NCBI GenBank assembly: GCA_021287165.1
Contig: JAJTAY010000009.1
Coordinates: 124,001 to 188,000 of the forward strand
Direction of reading: 5' to 3'
DNA length: 64,000 bases
Source: Bacteroidia bacterium
GTDB lineage: Bacteria > Bacteroidota > Bacteroidia > Bacteroidales > F082
The position numbers were made by a program, and so were the translations under genes. Under the pieces are notes generated by a model, which worked only from the letters and a program-made list of their open reading frames with translations, searched no databases and was not told the origin of the DNA. Below are positions 9,553-19,869 of this stretch, piece after piece (position 1 is the stretch's first letter; each line of letters begins with the position of its first letter).

Positions 9553-9581
9553 AAAAAGCCGGCCTGAGTGCCGGCTTTTTT
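9553..9581. terminator. Intrinsic terminator after the OmpA/TPR gene
   Basis: AAAAAGCCGGC, loop CTGAGT, GCCGGCTTTTT: an 11-bp perfect inverted repeat working in both directions between two convergent genes. Confidence 0.88.
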
Positions 9582-9599
9582 ATTTAAAGAGATTTCGGA

Positions 9600-10244
9600 T
9601 CAGGAAAATGTAAACCGGTGAATTCCCGGAGCATAGGGCTGAAAAATGATTTCGAGTATTCTGTTATAATCCCTATCGTTGGCTACAAAATCAAGCTGGT
9701 TGGTATCGAGTAGCAGAATGCGCATTTCGGGTTGCTGCCGGATGAAGTCGAAGTATCCTGCCTGAATACCTGCGAGATACTCATCTTTGATATGCTGTTC
9801 GTAAGTCCTTCCCCTTTTACGTATGTTTTGTTGTAGTCTTTCTACATCAAGATAAAGGTAAACCAACAAATCCGGACGCGGCAGGGTTGGGTTGATGAGA
9901 TGGAAGAATCGCTTAAACAGGTCAAACTCATCGGGCTGAAGGGTGTTTTGCGCAAAAACCAGCGATTTGGCAATGTAATAATCTGCAATGATGAAGTTTC
10001 GGAACAGATCGAGGTTTCCCAGCTGGTCTTTCAATTGCTGAAAACGCGAGGCCATAAACGACATCTCAAGCGGAAAGGCGTACTTTTCAGGCTCCGCATA
10101 GAATTTTGGCAGAAATGCATTGTCTTCGAACTGCTCCAGAATAAGTTTTCCATTGAAGTCGGCAGCAATACGCGAGGCAAGGGAGGTTTTACCCGCACCT
10201 ATTGTACCTTCAATAGCAATAAAATTGTAAGGGATCTCCGTCAT
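9600..10244 (-). CDS. Deoxynucleoside kinase
   Basis: This 214-residue kinase is predicted to phosphorylate deoxynucleosides in the salvage pathway. It has the P-loop EGTIGAGKTS at residues ~12-21, the substrate-binding segment LEQFEDNAFLPKF, the lid-like region RKRGRTYEQHI and the overall pattern of the dAK/dGK/TK2 family. Substrate preference (dA, dG or dC) cannot be read from sequence. The ATG at 10244 is preferred over an upstream GTG at 10250, because it gives the family N-terminus and lies 5 bases after the folK stop. It is co-transcribed with folK; Bacteroidota often pair these two genes. Confidence 0.9.
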   Translation of the reverse strand: MTEIPYNFIAIEGTIGAGKTSLASRIAADFNGKLILEQFEDNAFLPKFYAEPEKYAFPLEMSFMASRFQQLKDQLGNLDLFRNFIIADYYIAKSLVFAQNTLQPDEFDLFKRFFHLINPTLPRPDLLVYLYLDVERLQQNIRKRGRTYEQHIKDEYLAGIQAGYFDFIRQQPEMRILLLDTNQLDFVANDRDYNRILEIIFQPYAPGIHRFTFS

Positions 10245-10249
10245 AATCA

Positions 10250-10747
10250 CTATTCATTAGTCCCTGTTTTGTATGGCCAGACAGCCGTTGAATCGTCAAG
10301 TCCGGACAACAGCTGTTGATGTGTTTTCAGCAGGCGTGGATGAAGCATATCAGGGGCTACCTCATTGAGCGGAACAAGTGTAAACCTTCGGAGATGCAGG
10401 CGCGGATGGGGTAATGTAAGTTCAGGACTCTCGAAAATCATACTGTCGAGATACAATAGGTCGATATCAATTGAACGATCGGAGTAGCCAGGTGTCGGTT
10501 CGCGGCGGCGTCCCAGAATAGTTTCCGTATCAAGAAGAATTTTTAAAACTTTCGTAGGAAGCAATTGTGTGGTAAAAACGACCAATTGGTTTAAGAACTC
10601 TTTTCCCTCGAAGCCCCAGCTCGTTGAGGCATAAATTCCAGACATTTTAAGCGGCTTTCCAAATTGCTCAGTAAGCAACTCAATGGCATTGCTGATTTCC
10701 CGTTCCCGTTGCCCAATATTCGAGCCCAGAAGAATAAATGCTTCCAT
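10250..10747 (-). CDS. folK: 2-amino-4-hydroxy-6-hydroxymethyldihydropteridine pyrophosphokinase
   Basis: FolK transfers pyrophosphate from ATP to 6-hydroxymethyl-dihydropterin in folate synthesis. The 165-residue protein opens with MEAFILLGSNIGQRE, the conserved HPPK start. It contains the RRREPTPGYSDRSIDIDLLY region, whose DIDLL aspartates bind magnesium, and ends with LPHPRLHLRRFTLVPLNEV. The start at 10747 is supported by the family N-terminus and by a -7 box 16 bases upstream; an open frame continues 24 codons further but is not needed. The deoxynucleoside kinase follows closely. Confidence 0.96.
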   Translation of the reverse strand: MEAFILLGSNIGQREREISNAIELLTEQFGKPLKMSGIYASTSWGFEGKEFLNQLVVFTTQLLPTKVLKILLDTETILGRRREPTPGYSDRSIDIDLLYLDSMIFESPELTLPHPRLHLRRFTLVPLNEVAPDMLHPRLLKTHQQLLSGLDDSTAVWPYKTGTNE

Positions 10748-10762
10748 CCTGCTATTGTTTCG

Positions 10763-10770
10763 CAAAAATA
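10763..10770 (-). promoter_or_regulatory. -7 element for the folK operon
   Basis: The minus strand reads TATTTTTG, matching TAnnTTTG, which puts the transcript start only about 10 bases before the folK ATG. Confidence 0.45.
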
Positions 10771-10837
10771 AGGTTAAGATGTCAGCCCTGAAGAATGCTT
10801 GGTTGTGATTTACAAACATGCTGCAAAAAAGCGGGAA

Positions 10838-11593
10838 CTAATCGAAAAGGATAGAGGTTTTCCGTTTCACCGGCTCGGGTGTAGCCCCTTCGAAGATGCG
10901 CGAAAGCAGCATGTCGATTTTTTTGCCATAATGCGGATCGGTTGCCCATCGACCTGTCAGCTGATGGATATCGGTGGCAATACCTCTTTTCACCATAGCG
11001 ATACGACCTGCCACCGGAGGATTATTGAGCGGTTCTTTGGTGGCATATGCCTTAAGGTGCTGGATATGTGCTCTTACCCCCTCTTCGAGCGTTGGGAAAC
11101 TCATGCCCGGCTCGCCATTGCCGGTTGCTCCGAGTCCGCAAAAATTGTTCTGACTCGCCCTTACATCGCCATTGAAACGCAGAAAACCGGTTTCGAGGCA
11201 CATCTGCACAAAGGCAATGTCGTAGTTGACCCCTTCCAGAGCAGCTTCGCGCACATAAGCATCGGCAAGGCGTTCAGCCAGCTCGAGGTTGACCTTTGGA
11301 TTGTGCATCCAAAGGAAGCTGATAAGCCTGCTTTTTGGCAATTGCCCCTTTGTCATAATATCCCTGGGCTTTTCGAAACTCTTTGGGCTTGGAAAAACTT
11401 TGGTATGGTCAATATAGTAAGTGATGACGGGGTCGGGTTCGGGAAGGTCGTAGCCCGAAGGCAGCATAAGCCCGTGGCTCACCATTTTTGCACGGCTGTC
11501 GGAGGGCGGATTGTTGAGCCCGGCGCCCATATCCACAGGAAGCAACGCTATTAAAACAATGATGAAGCTTGAGCGAAAAAGCCTTTTGAGCAT
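10838..11593 (-). CDS. Secreted glucosaminidase-domain protein (peptidoglycan hydrolase)
   Basis: This 251-residue protein begins with a hydrophobic signal sequence (LFRSSFIIVLIALLPVDMGAG). From residue ~95 it carries a GH73-type N-acetylglucosaminidase domain. The catalytic-Glu region is AFVQMCLETGFLRF, followed by SQNNFCGLGATGNGEPG and the FPTLEEGVRAHIQHLKAY segment typical of these enzymes. It should cut glycan strands in the periplasm during wall turnover. There is no LysM or other binding domain. It is transcribed alone, away from sppA. A bacterial-type SagA/FlgJ-like role is the best guess. Confidence 0.85.
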   Translation of the reverse strand: MLKRLFRSSFIIVLIALLPVDMGAGLNNPPSDSRAKMVSHGLMLPSGYDLPEPDPVITYYIDHTKVFPSPKSFEKPRDIMTKGQLPKSRLISFLWMHNPKVNLELAERLADAYVREAALEGVNYDIAFVQMCLETGFLRFNGDVRASQNNFCGLGATGNGEPGMSFPTLEEGVRAHIQHLKAYATKEPLNNPPVAGRIAMVKRGIATDIHQLTGRWATDPHYGKKIDMLLSRIFEGATPEPVKRKTSILFD

Positions 11594-11812
11594 ACTTTAT
11601 GCAGAGTAAACTTACAGCGTATAAAGATGCTGATCTTTACCGAAACCAAACCACAACGAAGCATTAATTTTTTCACAAAATGATGTTGAAAGCCTGACGC
11701 CAATGTTCGCAATCGCACACCCCGTGTTTGTTATCGTACAGATCTGAATATGTGGGTCGTATGAAATTCTGACTTAAGCATTTGGCAATCAATTTTATTT
11801 GAATTATTGCAC

Positions 11813-11820
11813 TATTTTTG
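11813..11820 (+). promoter_or_regulatory. -7 element for sppA
   Basis: TATTTTTG at 11813-11820 matches TAnnTTTG and lies 32 bases before the sppA ATG at 11853. It falls inside an open frame that could be read from 11799, so the longer start is unlikely. Confidence 0.5.
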
Positions 11821-11852
11821 AAGCTGGTTCACAACACACAAACAACAAACCC

Positions 11853-13631
11853 ATGAAACAATTCTTCAAGTTTCTTTTAGCTTCGTTTACAGGAACGATT
11901 CTTTCGTTCTTATTCCTTCTCTTCCTTTTTGCCGGAATAGTGTCTGCCCTTGTTTCATCGGCCGAAAAACAGGCGGTAAAAGTGAAAGAGAACTCAGTGC
12001 TTTATATCAGCTTTGACGCCCCGATCACCGACCGCACTTCGAAAGATCCTTTCGAAAACTTTGATTTCATGTCGTTCAAGTCCTCACAAAGTATTGGCAT
12101 GAACGATATTCTGAAAAACCTGGACAAAGCTGCCACCGATCCAAACATTGCAGGTATTTACATGGAGCTGAGCAATGTGGATGCAGGAATGGCCAACCTT
12201 GAGGAGATTCGCGAAAAGCTTCTTAAGTTTAAGGAATCGGGCAAGTTTATCGTCAGCTATGGCGAAACCTACAGCCAATCGGCCTATTACCTGGCCAGTG
12301 TTGCTGATGAAATTTACATGAATCCCGATGGCGGACTCATGTTCAAAGGAATGATTGCCCAGCTAACGTTTCTCAAAAATATGCTTGGCAAACTGGAAGT
12401 TGAACCCCAGATTATTCGCGGACCAAACAACAAATACAAAAGCGCCGTAGAGCCGCTCATGCTCGACAAGATGAGCGAGGCCAACCGCGAGCAGATGGAA
12501 TTATTGCTGGGCACCACCTGGGCCAACTATCTTGAAAAGATCAGCACAAGCCGCAACATCAGCGTAACCGACCTGAATCGGTTTGCCGATGAGCTTGCCA
12601 CAGCTTCCAATGAGAAGGCTGTTGAGCTGGGATTTGTCGATGGTTTGAAATACAAGGACGAGATACTTGCTCTGCTCCGCGAAAAGACAGGCAAAGAGCC
12701 AAAAGATAAAATTGAGACCGTTGCGCTTGCCAAATACACCAATGCCATTGTTGGCAAACCCAAAAGTTCAAAAAACAAACTTGCCGTGATTTATGCCATC
12801 GGTGAAATTTCGGACGGTGAGGGTTCGGAAACTTCCATTGGTTCGGATGATCTTTCGAAGCTTATCCGCAAGTTGCGCGAAGACGAAAAGGTAAAGGCTA
12901 TCGTTATGCGCGTGAACTCTCCCGGAGGCAGTGCGCTGGCTTCGGAGGTAATCCGCCGCGAAGTTGAACTGGCCCGTAAAGAGAAGCCTTTCATTGTTTC
13001 GATGGGCAATGTGGCAGCCTCCGGAGGCTATTGGATTTCGACCAATTCCGACTTCATTTTTGCCGACCCCGCAACCATTACCGGAAGCATAGGCGTATTT
13101 GGCGTAATACCAAACCTCAAAGGATTGTTTAACAATAAGTTAGGCATTACTTTCGACAAAGTGATGACCAATCGTAACGCCGACCTGATGGATGTGATGG
13201 AACCCATAAAGCCCTACCAGATGGAAGTGATTAACCGTGAAATCACACGCATCTACGACGACTTCATCACGCTCGTTTCAGAAACGCGCGGGCTGCGCAA
13301 AACCTATGTCGACAGCATTGCGCAGGGCAGGGTTTGGACCGGACAGGATGCCCTTGGTATTGGTTTGGTCGACTCGATTGGCGGTCTGCAGGCAGCTGTG
13401 GCCTACGCCGCCATGAAAGCCAACCTTGGCGACGACTACCGAATTGTGGAACAACCTGAACAAGTTGATCCCTTCCGCAAGCTGATTCAGGACATGGGCG
13501 GGGTAAACAGCGGCAAGCGTGCTTTGAAGGCGCAGCTTGGCGAACACTACCAATATGTTGAATATATCGAACAGCTGAGTCGCATGAAGGGTGTTCAGGC
13601 CAGATTGCCTTTTATGGTTACGATTAATTAA
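11853..13631 (+). CDS. sppA: Signal peptide peptidase SppA, long (67K) type
   Basis: The 592-residue protein has one N-terminal membrane helix (LASFTGTILSFLFLLFLFAG) and two tandem ClpP-like halves, the double-domain form of E. coli SppA. The nucleophile is Ser390 (VAASGGYW) in the C-terminal half. The general-base lysine is Lys196 (NKYKSAVEP) in the N-terminal half, as in the E. coli enzyme where Lys and Ser come from different halves. It degrades cleaved signal peptides in the membrane. It is flanked by its own -7 box and a strong terminator, so it is monocistronic. Confidence 0.96.
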   Translation: MKQFFKFLLASFTGTILSFLFLLFLFAGIVSALVSSAEKQAVKVKENSVLYISFDAPITDRTSKDPFENFDFMSFKSSQSIGMNDILKNLDKAATDPNIAGIYMELSNVDAGMANLEEIREKLLKFKESGKFIVSYGETYSQSAYYLASVADEIYMNPDGGLMFKGMIAQLTFLKNMLGKLEVEPQIIRGPNNKYKSAVEPLMLDKMSEANREQMELLLGTTWANYLEKISTSRNISVTDLNRFADELATASNEKAVELGFVDGLKYKDEILALLREKTGKEPKDKIETVALAKYTNAIVGKPKSSKNKLAVIYAIGEISDGEGSETSIGSDDLSKLIRKLREDEKVKAIVMRVNSPGGSALASEVIRREVELARKEKPFIVSMGNVAASGGYWISTNSDFIFADPATITGSIGVFGVIPNLKGLFNNKLGITFDKVMTNRNADLMDVMEPIKPYQMEVINREITRIYDDFITLVSETRGLRKTYVDSIAQGRVWTGQDALGIGLVDSIGGLQAAVAYAAMKANLGDDYRIVEQPEQVDPFRKLIQDMGGVNSGKRALKAQLGEHYQYVEYIEQLSRMKGVQARLPFMVTIN

Positions 13632-13650
13632 GCAAGAATTCTAAATAAAC

Positions 13651-13686
13651 AATAAAGCCCGGAGGATAGTCCTCCGGGCTTTATTA
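13651..13686. terminator. Bidirectional intrinsic terminator
   Basis: A 16-bp perfect inverted repeat, AATAAAGCCCGGAGGA and TCCTCCGGGCTTTATT with a TAG-centred loop, between convergent sppA and the acid phosphatase gene. Confidence 0.9.
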
Positions 13687-13702
13687 TGTTGTGCATTACC
13701 AT

Positions 13703-14503
13703 TCAGAAAGGCATTAGACCTTTGAGCAAAGAGTCGGCCAGCGCCTCGGCGGGTAGTCCGCGTTGGTTTCCGGGTAGCACATTCACCCAGCTGCCATAAA
13801 CCACATTCGGCACAATGATGAACTTTTGCCCGAAAGAAGCTTTGTTCAGGTCGGTTTGCAGCATACGCTCGCCTGCATCGTCCACCTCGAAAACGCCAGA
13901 AAAATCGTCGAGATTGTCGCCTAATAACAATACTACTTCAAACTGTTCGGCTACTTTTTGCCTGCGGGATTCTTTTTCGTTGCCCTCGCCTTCCTGGCGC
14001 AGTAGCAAAAACTGATCGGCTACGTTAGGAAAGCCGAGCTTCTCAAGATTCTGCAGTGTAGGTTGACGAAACTCCTCTTTTCTGTTGCTTATGTAGAATA
14101 TCGTTACACCAGCCTCGGCGGCCTTCTTCAAAAACTCCACCGAGCCGGGAATAGCCCAGGCATCGGCGGCATTCATCCAGTCGGCCCAACGTGTAGGATA
14201 GCCAAAATTGCCAAGTATTGCAGCGGCCTGATATGGGCTGTTGTCGAGAATGGTTTCGTCGATATCGGTAACTATGGCTAAAGGCTTGGCATACTTGTTT
14301 TTAAGCGCTTCGGCCAGATAAAGATCTGCCAGATTGTATGCCTGATAACACAGGGCGCGGTACTCTGCAGCCTGCTGCTGGTAAAGCGTAGCATACAAAG
14401 TAGGGTTCATACCAGGATGATGAGGATGCTGGTGATCGTGGGTGCACGCAAAGACCAGACTACTGATAGTCAGAATAGTAAAGAATTTGACAAATATTTT
14501 CAT
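13703..14503 (-). CDS. 5'-nucleotidase / acid phosphatase lipoprotein, e(P4) family
   Basis: The 266-residue protein starts MKIFVKFF and has a lipobox ending at Cys20 (SLVFAC), so it is a lipoprotein. It belongs to the HAD-type acid phosphatase group that includes Haemophilus e(P4). The catalytic motif VTDIDETILDNSPY supplies the two aspartates, the Thr-like motif is IFYISNRKEE, and the acidic motif is LLLGDNLDDFSG. It should remove phosphate from nucleotides or other phosphomonoesters at the envelope. A run of histidines (HDHQHPHHPG) right after the lipid Cys may bind metal. The frame is open for 43 codons further upstream, but only this start gives a lipobox. Confidence 0.9.
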   Translation of the reverse strand: MKIFVKFFTILTISSLVFACTHDHQHPHHPGMNPTLYATLYQQQAAEYRALCYQAYNLADLYLAEALKNKYAKPLAIVTDIDETILDNSPYQAAAILGNFGYPTRWADWMNAADAWAIPGSVEFLKKAAEAGVTIFYISNRKEEFRQPTLQNLEKLGFPNVADQFLLLRQEGEGNEKESRRQKVAEQFEVVLLLGDNLDDFSGVFEVDDAGERMLQTDLNKASFGQKFIIVPNVVYGSWVNVLPGNQRGLPAEALADSLLKGLMPF

Positions 14504-14532
14504 CGGATATAATTTTTTTTCAAAGATGAAAA

Positions 14533-14557
14533 AAAACCGGGCTTGTGGCCCGGTTTT
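14533..14557 (-). terminator. Intrinsic terminator after nifJ
   Basis: AAAACCGGGC, loop TTGTG, GCCCGGTTTT: a perfect stem with a U tail on the minus strand, directly past the nifJ stop. Confidence 0.85.
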
Positions 14558-14561
14558 GTAG

Positions 14562-18095
<3,534 letters not shown>

Positions 18096-18328
18096 ATTTA
18101 TATAGGTAAGTTTGTGTATATGACTGTTAAAGCATGAACAATTGCCGTGCGAAATTACTCAATAAACGAAAAAGATAGGGACGGTTTCGGACTCAACTGT
18201 CTTGTAATGAAGTAATTTATAATGATTTTAGATTAGCCACACTGCTCCGGCACTTTTAAAAAAGGCGTACTTTTAGGGTCTGAAATGTGTGTCCATTACC
18301 CATTGATAAACATCAAACACCTAAGAAT

Positions 18329-19342
18329 ATGAATATCAGCACAAATTACCTCGGACTGAAGCTGAAAAATCCTATCGTGGTCGGTGCGTGCAACCTGACA
18401 TCGGATGTGGAAATGCTGAAAAAACTGGAAGAAGCCGGAGCCGGCGCAATCGTTTACAAATCGCTTTTCGAAGAACAGATTCAGCTGGAAAACCTTGAGC
18501 TTCACCAACATATGACAGATTACGATCATCGTAACGCCGAGATGACCGATCTGTTTCAGGAGGATCTTTACGAAGCCGGTCCGGAGGAGTTTCTGATGCA
18601 CTTTGCCGAAGCCAAAAAGGCCTTGAATATTCCCCTCATTGCCAGCCTGAACTGCGTTTACGACGACACCTGGTACACTTATGCCAAAAAACTGGAAGAG
18701 GCCGGCGCCGATGCCCTCGAGGTGAACTTTTATGCCGTTCCCACCGATTTTGATGTCGACGGACGCGGTATTCTCAACGAGGAATTAGACGTGATCGAAG
18801 GTATTAAGAAGGTTGTCAACATCCCCGTTTCGGTGAAGCTGAGTCCTTTTTATACCAATCCGCTATACACCATTGCCGAAATGGATCGTCGCGGAGCAGC
18901 AGGTTTTGTGCTGTTCAACAGGCTTTTCCAACCCGATATCAATATCGAAACCGAAAAGCATCACTTCCCCTATAATCTGAGCAACGAGATCGACAACAGG
19001 CTGGCATTGCGCTTTGCCGGCATGCTTCATGGCAATGTCAAAGGCACCATCATCGCCAATCAGGGTATTTTCAACGGGGCTGATGTGATCAAAATGATTC
19101 TGGCCGGGGCCGATGCCGTTCAGGTGGTGAGCACGCTATACAAGAATGGCCCGAAACAGATTACCAAAATGCTTCAGGAAATGGAAGCCTGGATGGAAAC
19201 CAAGGGCTATAATACGCTCGAAGATTTCAAGGGAAAACTTTCGAACAAACGCAGTAAAGACCCCTTTGCCTATCGCCGTGCGCAATATGTTGACATCCTG
19301 ATGAAATCAGGAGAGATTTTCAAGCAGTACCCGATGCTCTAA
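18329..19342 (+). CDS. Dihydroorotate-dehydrogenase-like flavin TIM-barrel protein
   Basis: The 337-residue protein resembles class 1/2 dihydroorotate dehydrogenases. It begins with the STNYLGLKLKNPIVVGACNL strand, has the phosphate-binding end GADAVQVVSTLYKNGP, and the central strand pair is ALEVNFYAVPTD and IPVSVKLSPFY. The NxSCPN motif of true PyrD enzymes is replaced by VNFYAVPTD, so dihydroorotate is probably not the substrate. The ATG at 18329 gives the family N-terminus; an upstream start at 18287 would add 14 unrelated residues. It is divergent from nifJ with 233 bases between them. Similar proteins are annotated next to PFOR in other Bacteroidota, by recollection. A flavin-dependent reductase fed by ferredoxin is an inference only. 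Confidence 0.75.
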   Translation: MNISTNYLGLKLKNPIVVGACNLTSDVEMLKKLEEAGAGAIVYKSLFEEQIQLENLELHQHMTDYDHRNAEMTDLFQEDLYEAGPEEFLMHFAEAKKALNIPLIASLNCVYDDTWYTYAKKLEEAGADALEVNFYAVPTDFDVDGRGILNEELDVIEGIKKVVNIPVSVKLSPFYTNPLYTIAEMDRRGAAGFVLFNRLFQPDINIETEKHHFPYNLSNEIDNRLALRFAGMLHGNVKGTIIANQGIFNGADVIKMILAGADAVQVVSTLYKNGPKQITKMLQEMEAWMETKGYNTLEDFKGKLSNKRSKDPFAYRRAQYVDILMKSGEIFKQYPML

Positions 19343-19366
19343 ACATTTTTTGCCGCAAAATAAGCT

Positions 19367-19396
19367 AACAGGCTGCCACAAAAAGGCGGCCTGTTT
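19367..19396 (+). terminator. Probable intrinsic terminator
   Basis: AACAGGCTGCC, loop ACAAAAA, GGCGGCCTGTTT gives an 11-bp stem with one G-U pair and a short U tail. It reaches the last base of the convergent Nim-like gene. Confidence 0.6.
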
Positions 19397-19857
19397 CAGT
19401 ATCCGTATGCCCTTGCCTCGAGTGTCTCAGGCTTCAGACGAAATACACATACATTGGCAATAGCCGGATCGCTGTAGTTGAATTCGCCTTCTGTGTAGTG
19501 CTGCATAATGATATTCAGGGCTTCCTTTTTTGCCTCAGGGTCGGTGATAAATTCTACTGCTCCACGCGCCATCACCGAGCGGTATTTCATGCTATAGCTG
19601 CAGGCCACCTGTTCGCTTTGCCAGCGCAAATGGTGGTCGGTGCTCATTACAACGCATACTTCGGGAAACTCTCTTAACAGATTGATCTTCAAGCATTCGG
19701 GAGCTGAATGAAAATAAAACACCCCATCTTTGTAGCCAAAATTCATAATCACCACATAGGGTCGGCCATCGGGCATGCTCATAGCCAGACTGCATGCCTC
19801 GCACCTGCCAATGATGGCCTCGATTTCGGGCAGAAATTCCAGAACGCGTCGTTTCAT
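19396..19857 (-). CDS. Pyridoxamine-5'-phosphate-oxidase-like (NimA-type) flavoprotein
   Basis: The 153-residue protein fits the split-barrel FMN-binding family that includes NimA-type 5-nitroimidazole reductases. The start MKRRVLEFLPEIEAII is followed by CEACSLAMSMPDGRPYVVIM, the FMN-contact strand GVFYFHSA, and the characteristic SVMARGAVEFI segment. Nim proteins act on nitro drugs, but most homologues have unknown substrates, so this is not evidence of drug resistance. It starts 12 bases after the stop of the metalloprotease-propeller gene and is the last gene of the aro run. Confidence 0.75.
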   Translation of the reverse strand: MKRRVLEFLPEIEAIIGRCEACSLAMSMPDGRPYVVIMNFGYKDGVFYFHSAPECLKINLLREFPEVCVVMSTDHHLRWQSEQVACSYSMKYRSVMARGAVEFITDPEAKKEALNIIMQHYTEGEFNYSDPAIANVCVFRLKPETLEARAYGY

Positions 19858-19869
19858 TGTAAAATATTT

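Noticed and set aside
19396..19857. A nitroimidazole-resistance (nim) gene
   Set aside because: The fold fits, but many housekeeping flavoproteins share it, and no insertion sequence or promoter typical of active nim genes is present.
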